Positions 1-7,621 of a DNA stretch of 29,474 bases are shown one piece after another. The position numbers and the translations under genes were made by a program. Below the pieces are notes generated by a model, which did no database searches, was not told the origin of the DNA, and saw only the letters and a list, made by a program, of their open reading frames with translations. This stretch comes from BRHc4a sp049325055 (GTDB lineage: Bacteria; Bacillota; Desulfotomaculia; Desulfotomaculales; Desulfocucumaceae), in assembly GCA_049325055.1 (NCBI GenBank), contig JBMOPB010000109.1:1-29474 (forward strand). Reading direction: 5' to 3'. Position 1 is the first letter of the stretch, and each line of letters starts with the position of its first letter.

Positions 1-1065
1 TTTGACTTCCCCACCCCCAAGTTTTATCCCATGGACGGGGGCAGGTTCATCGGAACGGCGGTGGCCATGATCACCAAGGACCCCGATACCGGCTGGGTAA
101 ACCTGGGCACATACCGTATGATGATACTGGACGAAAATTGCGTTGGCGTGCAGATCATCAAGGGCAAGCACGCCGACTTCCACCTGAACAAGTACAAGGC
201 TCTGGGCAAGCCCATGCCGGCGGCCGCGGTGATAGGCGGCGATCCTCTCAACTTCCTTACCGGAAGCACGCTGGTTTCTGCCGGAGTGTCTGAATACGAT
301 ATCATCGGGGCGCTGAGGAGCGAGCCGGCCGAGGTTATTATAAGCGACCTTACCGGGCTGCCGCTGCCGGCCACGGCCGAAATAATACTGGAAGGAGAAA
401 TTGACCCGGTGGAGCGCCGGGAGGAAGGCCCCTTCGGGGAATACACCGGCTACTACTCCGGCAAGAAGAGCGACGAATGGCCAAAGCCGTTCATCAAGGT
501 AAAAAGGGTGCTGCACCGCAACAACCCGATACTGTGGGCCACCTCGGTGGGCAAGCCAATCACCGACACCCATATGATACAGTCCCTGAACCGCACCGCC
601 ACCCTTTGGACCGACCTGGAAAACATGAAGATCCCCGGCATCAAGTCGGTATACATCCCTCCGGAGTCCACGGGGCGGTTCTGGGCCATCGTTTCGGTAA
701 AACAGATGTACCCGGGCCACTCCATACATGTGGGCACCTCGGTCATTTCCACCACCACGGGACACTACGGCCTGAAGGGAGTCATAGTGGTGGACGAAGA
801 CATCCCGGCCGACGACTGGAACAAGGTTATGTGGGCGCTCAGCACCCGGTACGATCCCTGGAGGTCGACGGAACTGATTAAACGGGGACGCTCCACCCCC
901 CTTGACCCGTCCCTCCCCATCAACGCCAGGGACATCTGCTCAAGGATCATCATGGACGCCTGCATCCCGCACGAGTGGGATCGCAAGCCCATAGAAATAC
1001 AGCTGGATGGAGATATGGTCAAACAGGTCCTCGGCAAGTGGAAAGACTACGGGTTTGAAGATTAA
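1..1065 (+). CDS. UbiD family decarboxylase (5' end outside window)
   Basis: Prenylated-FMN-dependent (de)carboxylase of the UbiD family, acting in the cytoplasm on aromatic or alpha,beta-unsaturated acids. The reading frame is open from base 1 (FDFPTPKFYPMDGGR...), so the ATG at base 31 is internal and the N-terminus lies to the left. Visible family motifs are DGGRFIGTA, DPDTGWVNLGTYR with the catalytic-type Arg at codon 115-117, GDPLNFLTGST, and EGPFGEYTGYY with the two Glu at codons 424 and 439, matching the Glu-Arg-Glu active site of Fdc1/UbiD. About 354 residues are present of a usual 440-500. The nearby UbiX would supply prenyl-FMN. Downstream genes suggest an acyl or aryl acid substrate, possibly after CoA activation as known for phthalate-type degraders (inference). 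Family certain, substrate unknown. Confidence 0.95.
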   Translation, partial: FDFPTPKFYPMDGGRFIGTAVAMITKDPDTGWVNLGTYRMMILDENCVGVQIIKGKHADFHLNKYKALGKPMPAAAVIGGDPLNFLTGSTLVSAGVSEYDIIGALRSEPAEVIISDLTGLPLPATAEIILEGEIDPVERREEGPFGEYTGYYSGKKSDEWPKPFIKVKRVLHRNNPILWATSVGKPITDTHMIQSLNRTATLWTDLENMKIPGIKSVYIPPESTGRFWAIVSVKQMYPGHSIHVGTSVISTTTGHYGLKGVIVVDEDIPADDWNKVMWALSTRYDPWRSTELIKRGRSTPLDPSLPINARDICSRIIMDACIPHEWDRKPIEIQLDGDMVKQVLGKWKDYGFED

Positions 1066-1067
1066 TT

Positions 1068-1093
1068 AAAAAAAAGCCGCCCTGTCGGGCGGG
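1068..1093 (-). terminator. Stem-loop shaped as a minus-strand terminator
   Basis: A GC stem (CCGCCC, loop TGTC, GGGCGG) directly follows eight A on the + strand, so on the minus strand it reads as a GC hairpin followed by eight U, a classic intrinsic terminator. On the + strand there is no U run. It may also form a weak processing site behind ubiD. No minus-strand gene is seen to its right, which makes the orientation odd. Confidence 0.5.
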
Positions 1094-1147
1094 CTGGAAT
1101 CCAGGAGCCAGAATCCAGAATATTTGGAAGAAAAAAATTCCCGTCAG

Positions 1148-1177
1148 CCCGGGTGTCCGGCGCAAGGGGCACCCGGG
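1148..1177. other. Intergenic inverted repeat
   Basis: CCCGGGTG and CACCCGGG form an 8-bp stem with a 14-base loop in the 208-base gap between the ubiD-like gene and the Tm-1-like gene. There is no U run on either side, so it is not a standard terminator. The same gap has two copies of GAATCCAG (1097-1104 and 1111-1118). No function can be assigned. Confidence 0.35.
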
Positions 1178-1273
1178 ACTCCGGCGGTGTTAGGGCAAGC
1201 CGCCTTCAGGCCACGGCTTTGTGGCAACAATGCAAGTTACCGATTTCACAATTCAGCGGCGGGGTGATAGGCT

Positions 1274-2548
1274 TTGGGGAAAACCATTGTAATAATCAGC
1301 ACCCTTGACACCAAGGGGGCTGAGACACAGCACCTCAAGGAGCAAATTGAAAAAAAGGGGTACCTGACAAAGATAATAGACGTGGGCACCAAGGGAAGCG
1401 CCACGATAAAGGCCGACATCGGCAGGGATGAACTCCTGGCTGCCGGGGCCGGAGAAAAAGATGTGGAAAGTTTAAAGTCCGATAGGCCAAGGCTGATCAG
1501 GGCCATGTCTGCAGGAGCCGCCGCCAGGGTAAAGGAACTGTACTCTTCCGGCAGCCTTGACGGTATTATCAGCATCGGCGGCGCCACCGGAACGCTTATG
1601 GGTACCAATGTAATGAGGGTGCTTCCGTTCGGTGTGCCAAAACTGATGGTATCCAGCGTGGCCGCGGCCAGGGGTTTGACCAGCAGGTATTTCGGGTCGT
1701 CGGATATTGAAATAATGCATTCGGTTATAGATTTCACCGGTATGAATGACCTGATGAGGAACGTGCTTGACCGGGCGGCAGGGGCCATCACAGGGGCGGT
1801 TAAAGGCGGCGGGCCCTGCGCGGAGATATTGAAGAAAAAACAAAGGGGCCGGCTCCTGGTAGCCATGACCCAGATGAGCATGTGCGAAAAATGCGCCTCC
1901 TACGTCAGGGAGCAGCTTGAGAGCGAAGGCTTCCAGGTGGTGGGGTTTTCGGCCACCGGCGTTGCGGACAAAGCCATGGAGGAACTGATAGAAAACGACG
2001 GTTTGTTCGACGCCGTTATTGACCTCGCTCCCGGGGGGGTGGCCGAGGAGATGCTGGGAGGGACCAGGGCGGCCGGTCCGAACAGGCTGGAAGCGGCGGG
2101 CAAGATGGGGCTGCCCCAGGTGATCGCCCCCTCCTGCGTAAATCTTATGACTCCCCCCAAGAGTAAATACAAACCTGACTATTACAACCGCAAAAGGTAC
2201 GACCTTGATGAACTGCGTACTTTTCTGCGGTGCTCTCCCGATGAGCTGGTCAAAGTTGCCGGGGTCTTCGCCGAAAAACTCAACCGCGCCAGGGGTCCGG
2301 TGAAGTTTATGGTGCCTCTCCGGGGCTGGTCAGGCATAGACGATGTTGGAACGGTGCTATATGATCCCGAAACAGACCGGATATTTGTGGATGAGCTGAA
2401 GAAGCGGCTGAATGGTCAGATAGAAATCAGGGTAATCGACGCCAACCTGGAAGACCCGGAGTTTGCCCGGGCGGTGATCAAAGCCTTTAAAGACGTGATG
2501 CTGATGACGCGCTGGCCGTGCGAGACGGCGACGGCTAAAGATATGTGA
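1274..2548 (+). CDS. Tm-1-like ATP-binding protein (UPF0261)
   Basis: 424-residue member of the UPF0261/Tm-1-like family, named after the tomato Tm-1 ATP-binding domain; the bacterial role is not settled. Two-domain architecture is complete: the N-terminal ATP-binding half starts STLDTKGAE and IDVGTKGSATI, followed by ISIGGATGTLMGTNVMR and GVPKLMVSSVA, then a C-terminal half with the conserved AAGPNRLEAAG and APSCVNLM stretches. The start is TTG (1274) behind GGGGTGAT. It lies 20 bases upstream of the aryl-acid ligase and 208 bases after ubiD, so it probably shares the pathway with them. Members often sit beside TIM-barrel hydrolases; none is seen here. I see no damage to the gene. Confidence 0.9.
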   Translation: MGKTIVIISTLDTKGAETQHLKEQIEKKGYLTKIIDVGTKGSATIKADIGRDELLAAGAGEKDVESLKSDRPRLIRAMSAGAAARVKELYSSGSLDGIISIGGATGTLMGTNVMRVLPFGVPKLMVSSVAAARGLTSRYFGSSDIEIMHSVIDFTGMNDLMRNVLDRAAGAITGAVKGGGPCAEILKKKQRGRLLVAMTQMSMCEKCASYVREQLESEGFQVVGFSATGVADKAMEELIENDGLFDAVIDLAPGGVAEEMLGGTRAAGPNRLEAAGKMGLPQVIAPSCVNLMTPPKSKYKPDYYNRKRYDLDELRTFLRCSPDELVKVAGVFAEKLNRARGPVKFMVPLRGWSGIDDVGTVLYDPETDRIFVDELKKRLNGQIEIRVIDANLEDPEFARAVIKAFKDVMLMTRWPCETATAKDM

Positions 2549-2568
2549 ATTAAAAGGAGGAGACGGGA

Positions 2569-4224
2569 TTGAAACCCATCAGGCACATTGAAAAAGAAGT
2601 TGAGGAATTCTACAGTAAAGGTTACTGGACCGACGAGGTCTTCACCGATTACTGGGAGCAAAATGCCCGTAAATATCCCGATAAGGAAGCCCTGATAGAT
2701 TCAATTGGAAACAGGCTCACCTGGTCCCAGGCCAACCTGCAGATAGAGCGCCTTGCCATGGCCTTCATCGATCTGGGACTGGAAAAGGATGACCGTATTG
2801 CCATACAGCTACCCAACAGGGTGGAGGGGTTTATCGCCAGGGCCGCCTGTGAGAAGGCAGGGATAATTTCCATAGCCCTCATGCACGTGTACCGGCACGC
2901 AGAATTAACTGAAATAATGGGGAAAATAGATGCCTCGGCGGTAATAATACCCTGGAAATACAGAAATTTTGACTACTTTGAAATGATAAAGGAGATACGT
3001 CCCAACCTGCCCAGGCTGAAGCACGTTATTGTTGTGGGCGATGAAGTCCCCGGGGGAGCAATATCATATTCGGAGCTGATTAAAAAGCCCCTTGAGCAAA
3101 AGTATTCAAAGGAATACCTGAACTCCAGGAGGCTTAAGGCAACCGAGGTCGGATTCCTTACCAGCACCACCGGCACCACCGGCCTTCCCAAAATAGTGGA
3201 GTGGACCATCGCGGCGCGTTTGTGGAGTTCCAAGACCCACGCCCAAAACTGGAGGCTGACCGAGCAGGATGTGGTCTGCGCGGTGGCGCCCTGGCCCGGG
3301 TCTCCCGGAGGCACTCCCACATATTTTGTCGCTCCGCTGGTTGGGGCCAAAATCGCGCTGCTATACGAATACACACCTGTAGGGGCCCTTGAGTTCTTCG
3401 AAAAGGAAAAGGTTACCGTTCCCAGCGTAGTTCCCGCCCAGTTGGCGGCAATGGTGCAGGAACCCCTGGAGAAGTACGACCTGTCGTCACTCAGGATAAT
3501 AAGGTGCAGCGGCGGCTACCTTTCCCCCACCCTGGCCGAGGATGTGGAGAGAAAAATGGGCCGTCCCATACTGAGCACCTACGGCTCCCAGGACACCGGG
3601 TCAATCTCCGGAACGTCCATTGAAGACCCGCCGGAAAAAACGCGTACAACGGTGGGCAGGCCCCTTATCGGAAACGAGATAAAGCTGGTGGACGACCAGG
3701 GGCGGGAGGTTCCCCGGGGTGAGGTGGGCCAGCTGTACTTCAGGGGGCCCCAGAGTTCCAGCGGGTATTACAGGGACCCCGACAAGACCTTTACCGAGGC
3801 TGTTGACGAGGAAGGGTGGGCCACCCCCGGAGACCTGGCCAAAATTGACGACGACGGGTATATAGTAATAGCCGGGCGTAAGAAGGACATAATCATCCGC
3901 GGCGGCCAGAATATTTACCCGGGTGAGATTGAGAGCCTTTTAATAGGGCATCCCAAGGTTTCCAACGCCGCCGTGGTCGCCATGCCCGACCCCATAATGG
4001 GTGAGAAGGCCTGCGCCTTCGTAATACCGGCCCAGTCTTCCGAACCCCTCACCTTTGACGGGATGGTCAGTTATCTGAAAACCAAAAAGCTGGCAATGTA
4101 TAAGCTTCCGGAAAGGCTGGAGGTTGTCGACAGCTTTCCGCTGGCGGGGGACTCCAAGATAAACAAGGTGGCCCTGAGGCAGGCTGTAACCCAAAAACTT
4201 AAAGAAGAAGGAAAAATTGAATAG
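2569..4224 (+). CDS. Aryl-acid/acyl AMP-dependent ligase (EntE-like)
   Basis: 551-residue ANL-superfamily adenylate-forming enzyme that activates a carboxylic acid with ATP, usually passing it to CoA. The N-terminus (FYSKGYWTDEVFTDYWEQNARKYP style) resembles the 2,3-dihydroxybenzoate-AMP ligase branch, which suggests an aromatic acid. Visible motifs are the P-loop TSTTGTTGLPK near residue 200, STYGSQDTGS, the hinge region GDLAKIDDDGYIVIAGRKKD, RGGQNIYPGEIE, and the C-terminal lysine motif GDSKINKVALR. The start is TTG 2569 with AAAAGGAGG eight bases before. No carrier protein is nearby, so CoA is the likely acceptor. It sits between the Tm-1-like gene and ubiX in a co-directional set. Exact substrate unknown. 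Confidence 0.92.
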   Translation: MKPIRHIEKEVEEFYSKGYWTDEVFTDYWEQNARKYPDKEALIDSIGNRLTWSQANLQIERLAMAFIDLGLEKDDRIAIQLPNRVEGFIARAACEKAGIISIALMHVYRHAELTEIMGKIDASAVIIPWKYRNFDYFEMIKEIRPNLPRLKHVIVVGDEVPGGAISYSELIKKPLEQKYSKEYLNSRRLKATEVGFLTSTTGTTGLPKIVEWTIAARLWSSKTHAQNWRLTEQDVVCAVAPWPGSPGGTPTYFVAPLVGAKIALLYEYTPVGALEFFEKEKVTVPSVVPAQLAAMVQEPLEKYDLSSLRIIRCSGGYLSPTLAEDVERKMGRPILSTYGSQDTGSISGTSIEDPPEKTRTTVGRPLIGNEIKLVDDQGREVPRGEVGQLYFRGPQSSSGYYRDPDKTFTEAVDEEGWATPGDLAKIDDDGYIVIAGRKKDIIIRGGQNIYPGEIESLLIGHPKVSNAAVVAMPDPIMGEKACAFVIPAQSSEPLTFDGMVSYLKTKKLAMYKLPERLEVVDSFPLAGDSKINKVALRQAVTQKLKEEGKIE

Positions 4225-4233
4225 TAACAAAAT

Positions 4234-4255
4234 GCCCCCGGAACCCACCGGGGGC
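4234..4255 (+). terminator. Hairpin between ligase and ubiX
   Basis: GCCCCCGG and CCGGGGGC form a perfect 8-bp stem with a 6-base loop nine bases after the ligase stop. The following T run (CTTTTT) is displaced by about nine bases and leads into the ubiX ribosome site, so this may be a leaky terminator or a processing or stability element rather than a full stop. Confidence 0.6.
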
Positions 4256-4284
4256 AAATCAAACTTTTTAAGGGGGTGCCGCCA

Positions 4285-4923
4285 GTGAGGGTTATAGTTG
4301 GCATAAGCGGGGCCAGCGGGGCCATATACGGTATAAGGCTTCTGGAGGTGCTGGCGTCGGACAAGAACATTGAAACTCACCTTGTTATCTCTAAAGCGGC
4401 GGAAATAACCATTAAGCATGAGACCACATACGATTTGGATTACGTCAGGGGACTGGCCCACAGGGTACACGGTATGGAAAACATCGGCGCTCCAATAGCC
4501 AGCGGATCTTTTCATACCAGCGGCATGATTATAGCCCCGTGCTCGATAAAAACCCTTTCGGCCATAGCCTGTTCATACAACGACAACCTTATGGTGAGAT
4601 CCGCCGATGTAATTCTCAAGGAAAGAAGAAAGCTGGTCCTTCTTGTGCGGGAAACACCTCTTCACCTGGGGCACATAAGACTTATGGAACTGGTGACCCT
4701 GTCCGGCGGGATACTGCTTCCGCCTGTTCCGGCCTTTTATCATCAGCCGAAGGATCTGGACGACATAATCAACCAGACCGTGGGGAAGGCCTTAGACCTG
4801 GTGGGGGTCCCCAATGATATGTTTTCCCGCTGGAATGGACTGGACGAAAAAAGACTGAACGTGGTAAAGGAAGCCGGCCCGCAGAACCATTCCGAAAAGG
4901 TACGGATTCCAAGGCTTGTATAG
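4285..4923 (+). CDS. ubiX: Flavin prenyltransferase UbiX
   Basis: Makes prenylated FMN from FMN and dimethylallyl (pyro)phosphate, the cofactor of UbiD decarboxylases. The N-terminus MRVIVGISGASGAIYG carries the flavin-binding GISGASG motif; further hallmarks are ASGSFHTSGMIIAPCS, the RSADVILKERR segment and LVRETPLHLGHIRLM, which contains phosphate-binding residues. The 212-residue length is normal, slightly extended at the C-terminus. I chose the GTG at 4285 over the in-frame GTG at 4276 because the AAGGGGGTG ribosome site overlaps 4276 and is well spaced for 4285. The partner UbiD lies 3 kb upstream in the same direction, with the acid ligase between. Confidence 0.95.
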   Translation: MRVIVGISGASGAIYGIRLLEVLASDKNIETHLVISKAAEITIKHETTYDLDYVRGLAHRVHGMENIGAPIASGSFHTSGMIIAPCSIKTLSAIACSYNDNLMVRSADVILKERRKLVLLVRETPLHLGHIRLMELVTLSGGILLPPVPAFYHQPKDLDDIINQTVGKALDLVGVPNDMFSRWNGLDEKRLNVVKEAGPQNHSEKVRIPRLV

Positions 4924-5004
4924 GAGGGGTTTTTCGGGGGGCGTGGAGAATGAACCAGCGTGAAAAGTCCATACACGAAAAAATAAGAAATACAGCAAGG
5001 GGCG

Positions 5005-5661
5005 GTGATCAAAATCAGATTGATTACGCTTGATTTTGAGGGAACACTGGTTGACTTTCAGTGGAAACTGGCCGAGGGGGTAGGTGATGCCCTGGATATA
5101 CTGGGCAAAAGCGGTGTTCCGGTCAATGCCCTGGCCGGTATGAATTACTCCGCCATTTACAACCTGGTCCGGGAAAAAGAAGGGCAGTGGGGATTCCCGG
5201 GCAACCACCTCATTTCTCTTTTGGACAGCGTTTATGACAAATACGACATGGAGGCGGCCACCAGGTGGAAGCCGGTAAATGATATTCACGATATACTGGA
5301 TAAATTGAGTGAATATAAACTGGCGCTGGTGTCCAACGTGGGGAGAAAGGCGCTGTCCGGGGTGCTTTTAAAATACGGCCTCCACGACAGATTCGCACTG
5401 GTTGTTTCCCGGAACGACGTGAGAATGCTTAAGCCATCGGGTGAAGGCATACAAAAAGCCATGGAGTGGGCCGGGTCAGACGGAAAAAATACCATACATA
5501 TAGGGGACAGCCTGTCAGACATACTGGCGGCCAGGAGAGCGGGAGCAAAGGCAGGCGCTGTCCTTGGAGGGGAAGATACCCCGGAAATACTGGCCGGGGA
5601 AAAACCTGACCTCATACTGAACAGCTTGTCCGACCTGCCCTCTGCGCTAAAAGCGCTTTAA
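5005..5661 (+). CDS. HAD-superfamily hydrolase
   Basis: 218-residue haloacid-dehalogenase-fold phosphatase-like protein. Motif I is LDFEGTLVD, where the nucleophile Asp is kept but the usual second Asp (DxD) is Glu. Motif II is LVSNVG, motif III has the Lys of LKPSGEG, and motif IV is IGDSLSDILAARRAGAKAG. A helical cap lies between motif I and II, as in the phosphoglycolate phosphatase-like branch. The start is GTG 5005 with AAGGGG very close upstream. An overlapping 27-codon frame (4950-5033) could couple translation from ubiX. It may remove a phosphorylated by-product of the pathway, but the substrate cannot be read from sequence. Confidence 0.85.
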   Translation: MIKIRLITLDFEGTLVDFQWKLAEGVGDALDILGKSGVPVNALAGMNYSAIYNLVREKEGQWGFPGNHLISLLDSVYDKYDMEAATRWKPVNDIHDILDKLSEYKLALVSNVGRKALSGVLLKYGLHDRFALVVSRNDVRMLKPSGEGIQKAMEWAGSDGKNTIHIGDSLSDILAARRAGAKAGAVLGGEDTPEILAGEKPDLILNSLSDLPSALKAL

Positions 5662-5668
5662 TTTCTAG

Positions 5669-5770
5669 TGCAGGGAAAAGCTGGCCGCGTACAAGGTGCC
5701 CCAGTATATCGAATTCAGGGATATGCTCCCCAATTCCAAGGTTGGCAAGCTCTCCACATGCATAGGTTGA
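5669..5770 (+). pseudogene. C-terminal remnant of an acyl-CoA ligase
   Basis: The frame reads CREKLAAYKVPQYIEFRDMLPNSKVGKL and then a stop. This matches the last 30 or so residues of FadD-type acyl-CoA synthetases, including the lysine segment (usually PKSxVGKxLRR). It has an in-frame stop just upstream (5666), no start codon and no body, and the final LRRELR-type tail has degenerated. It differs from the ligase at 2569, whose end reads GDSKINKVALR. I take it as the tail of a deleted ligase gene that once followed this cluster. Confidence 0.75.
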
Positions 5771-5827
5771 TAATTGTATTAAAATGTTGATTTATGTAAT
5801 TATTTAAACAGCAGGCACCTTAAGGTA

Positions 5828-5856
5828 TTGCCTAAACAATAAAAATACTATATAAT
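5828..5856 (+). promoter_or_regulatory. Sigma-A-type promoter of the riboswitch transcript
   Basis: TTGCCT (5828-5833), exactly 17 bases, then a perfect TATAAT (5851-5856). Transcription would start near 5863, about 30 bases before the riboswitch aptamer. The region is A+T rich as expected. Confidence 0.75.
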
Positions 5857-5892
5857 TGTTTTGAATATACTTAAAAAGAGAATAATTTCTCT

Positions 5893-5985
5893 CCACGGGT
5901 TAAGCAAACCTGGCGAAAGCCAGGGACGCTAAAGCTATGGGTCTTAGGGCTGTAACAGGCCTATGATTGCCAGGCTATAACGGTA
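5893..5985 (+). ncRNA. GEMM-I cyclic dinucleotide riboswitch, A20-type variant
   Basis: The sequence carries the GEMM-I aptamer signatures in order: AGCAAACC (5903-5910), a P2 hairpin CCTGGCGAAAGCCAGG with GAAA tetraloop, GGACGCTAAAGC, the tetraloop-receptor side GGGTCTTAGG, a P3 arm, and ATTGCCAGGCT (5966-5976). A terminator follows, then a membrane transporter gene. In c-di-GMP-I RNAs the base two before the CAAACC block (G20 in Vc2 numbering) is G and contacts the ligand; here the equivalent base is A (5903). The usual GGCUGCC on the 3' side reads GGCUAUAAC, so the C92 equivalent also seems replaced. A20 is the mark of GEMM-Ib RNAs that bind 3',3'-cGAMP. The class is secure; the ligand is not. 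Confidence 0.88.
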
Positions 5986-5999
5986 TCAGGCTGCTGGGG

Positions 6000-6038
6000 G
6001 GGGTAGTCAATTTATTTGGCTACCCCTCTTTTATTTTT
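6000..6038 (+). terminator. Riboswitch-controlled intrinsic terminator
   Basis: GGGGTAGTC (6000-6008) pairs with GGCTACCCC (6018-6026) around a 9-base loop, with one T-G wobble, followed by TCTTTTATTTTT. It lies between the aptamer and the transporter gene, so ligand binding probably decides whether this hairpin forms. Whether the switch is on or off cannot be told without folding the alternative pairing; the run of G before the stem could pair with the CTCTCC upstream of the aptamer. Confidence 0.85.
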
Positions 6039-6124
6039 CCTTTGAGGCGGGAGGTGTTGGATAAGAAGAGTTTACCGTGCCTTTAAATGTTTTAAACTTA
6101 TTATTTTTCGGAAGGAGATGAAAG

Positions 6125-7522
6125 ATGTTTGCCGATAACCAAGTCATTTTTGCAACCGCTGTATTTTTAATAACTTACGCCATTATAGTGTCGGAAAAAA
6201 TTCACCGGGCCGTGGCCGCCTTTTGCGGTGCTGCCGTGATTATTATTGCCGGGATTGTAGAAGCTGACAAAGCAGTCCACTTTATAGATTTCAACACCAT
6301 TGGCCTGCTGGTGGGGATGATGATCATTGTAGGAGTGACACGACAGACCGGGGTGTTTGAGTACCTTGCCGTAAAGGCCGCCAAACAGGCAAAAGGAGAG
6401 CCTATACGCATCATGGCGGCCCTGGGCCTGATTACGGCTGTGCTGTCCGCGCTTCTGGACAACGTCACCACCGTGCTGCTTATCGTTCCGGTAACCTTTG
6501 CCATTGCCCGGCAGCTTCAAGTTAACGTAATACCGTATTTAATCGTTGAGATTCTGGCCTCCAATATCGGCGGAACGGCCACCCTTATCGGCGACCCCCC
6601 CAATATAATGATTGGCAGCTCCACCAAGCTTGGGTTCATGGACTTTGTAACCAACCTGGCCCCGGTGGTAGTCGTCGTTTATGTGGCAACAATTTTTATT
6701 TTAAAGATTATATACAGGCGGCAGATTAACACCAGCCCCGACCTGATGCGCAATATTATGGCCATGGACGAAAACTCTGAAATCAAAGACCACAACCTTT
6801 TGAAAAAGTGCCTTATTGTTTTGTCCCTGACCATTCTGGGATTTGTGCTTCACCAGTTTGTGCACCTGGAAAGCTCGGTCATAGCCCTGTCAGGGGCCTC
6901 GCTCCTGCTCCTGGTGACCCGCATGGACCCGGATCACGCTTTCCAGGCGGTTGAGTGGCCGGTTATATTCTTCTTTATCGGTCTCTTTGTAGTGGTGGGC
7001 GGACTGGAGGAAGTGGGCGTCATTGAGGCAATAGCAAAATTCGCCCTGGATGTCACGGGTGGTGAATTGCTGCCGGCGGGCCTTTTGATTCTTTGGCTTT
7101 CCGCCATTGCCTCGGCCTTTGTGGATAATATACCCTTTGTGGCCACAATGATCCCCCTTATTCAGGACATGGGACGCCTCGGGGGCATTCAGGACCTGAA
7201 CTTTTTGTGGTGGTCCCTTTCCCTGGGCGCCTGCCTGGGCGGAAACGGAACCATTATCGGGGCATCGGCCAATGTGGTGGTGATAGGGATGGCGGAAAAA
7301 AGAGGGTCGAACATCAGCTTCATGGGGTTTTTCAAGGTGGCCTTCCCTCTCATGATTCTCTCCATTGTAATTTCCATGCTGTACCTGGTGGCCTGGTACG
7401 TTTCCACTGCTATTACCCTGGCGGGCACACTTGCCCTGGGCATTGTGCTTAGCCTGGTATTGAACAGGCTGGACAGAACCGGCAAGGAACAGATAAGTGG
7501 TTCCGGGGCGGTTTCAAGATAA
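6125..7522 (+). CDS. ArsB/NhaD-type ion transporter (IT superfamily)
   Basis: 465-residue inner-membrane permease of the ion-transporter superfamily (ArsB/NhaD/SLC13 and the P-protein group), probably exchanging an anion or H+/Na+. About 11-12 hydrophobic segments are visible. The two inverted-repeat signatures are present: SALLDNVTTVLLIVPVT with NIGGTATLIGDPPNIMIG near residues 110-160, and SAFVDNIPFVATMIP with LGGNGTIIGASANVVVIG near residues 330-390. The ATG 6125 has the ribosome site AAGGAGATG. The gene stands alone behind the riboswitch and its terminator and is closed by a strong terminator, so a cyclic dinucleotide probably sets its level. Substrate (arsenite, Na+/H+, citrate-like anion) cannot be decided. 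Confidence 0.88.
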   Translation: MFADNQVIFATAVFLITYAIIVSEKIHRAVAAFCGAAVIIIAGIVEADKAVHFIDFNTIGLLVGMMIIVGVTRQTGVFEYLAVKAAKQAKGEPIRIMAALGLITAVLSALLDNVTTVLLIVPVTFAIARQLQVNVIPYLIVEILASNIGGTATLIGDPPNIMIGSSTKLGFMDFVTNLAPVVVVVYVATIFILKIIYRRQINTSPDLMRNIMAMDENSEIKDHNLLKKCLIVLSLTILGFVLHQFVHLESSVIALSGASLLLLVTRMDPDHAFQAVEWPVIFFFIGLFVVVGGLEEVGVIEAIAKFALDVTGGELLPAGLLILWLSAIASAFVDNIPFVATMIPLIQDMGRLGGIQDLNFLWWSLSLGACLGGNGTIIGASANVVVIGMAEKRGSNISFMGFFKVAFPLMILSIVISMLYLVAWYVSTAITLAGTLALGIVLSLVLNRLDRTGKEQISGSGAVSR

Positions 7523-7540
7523 CCCATCTGAACATGTGCG

Positions 7541-7591
7541 GCGGGGCTCTTTCGTGTAACCGTGAAGGTTATGTAAAAGCCCCGCTTTTTT
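7541..7591 (+). terminator. Terminator of the riboswitch-controlled transporter
   Basis: GCGGGGCT (7541-7548) pairs with AGCCCCGC (7578-7585), followed by TTTTTT. An inner TAACC/GGTTA stem extends the hairpin. It separates the transporter from the convergent MFS gene. Confidence 0.85.
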
Positions 7592-7621
7592 ATGCGGCAA
7601 GACGGTGATTTACATTCCTTC

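Noticed and set aside
4950..5033. 27-codon frame (MNQREKSIHEKIRNT...) between ubiX and the HAD gene
   Set aside because: Its ribosome site is weak and too close, and it overlaps the HAD start. At most a coupling leader; not listed as a gene.
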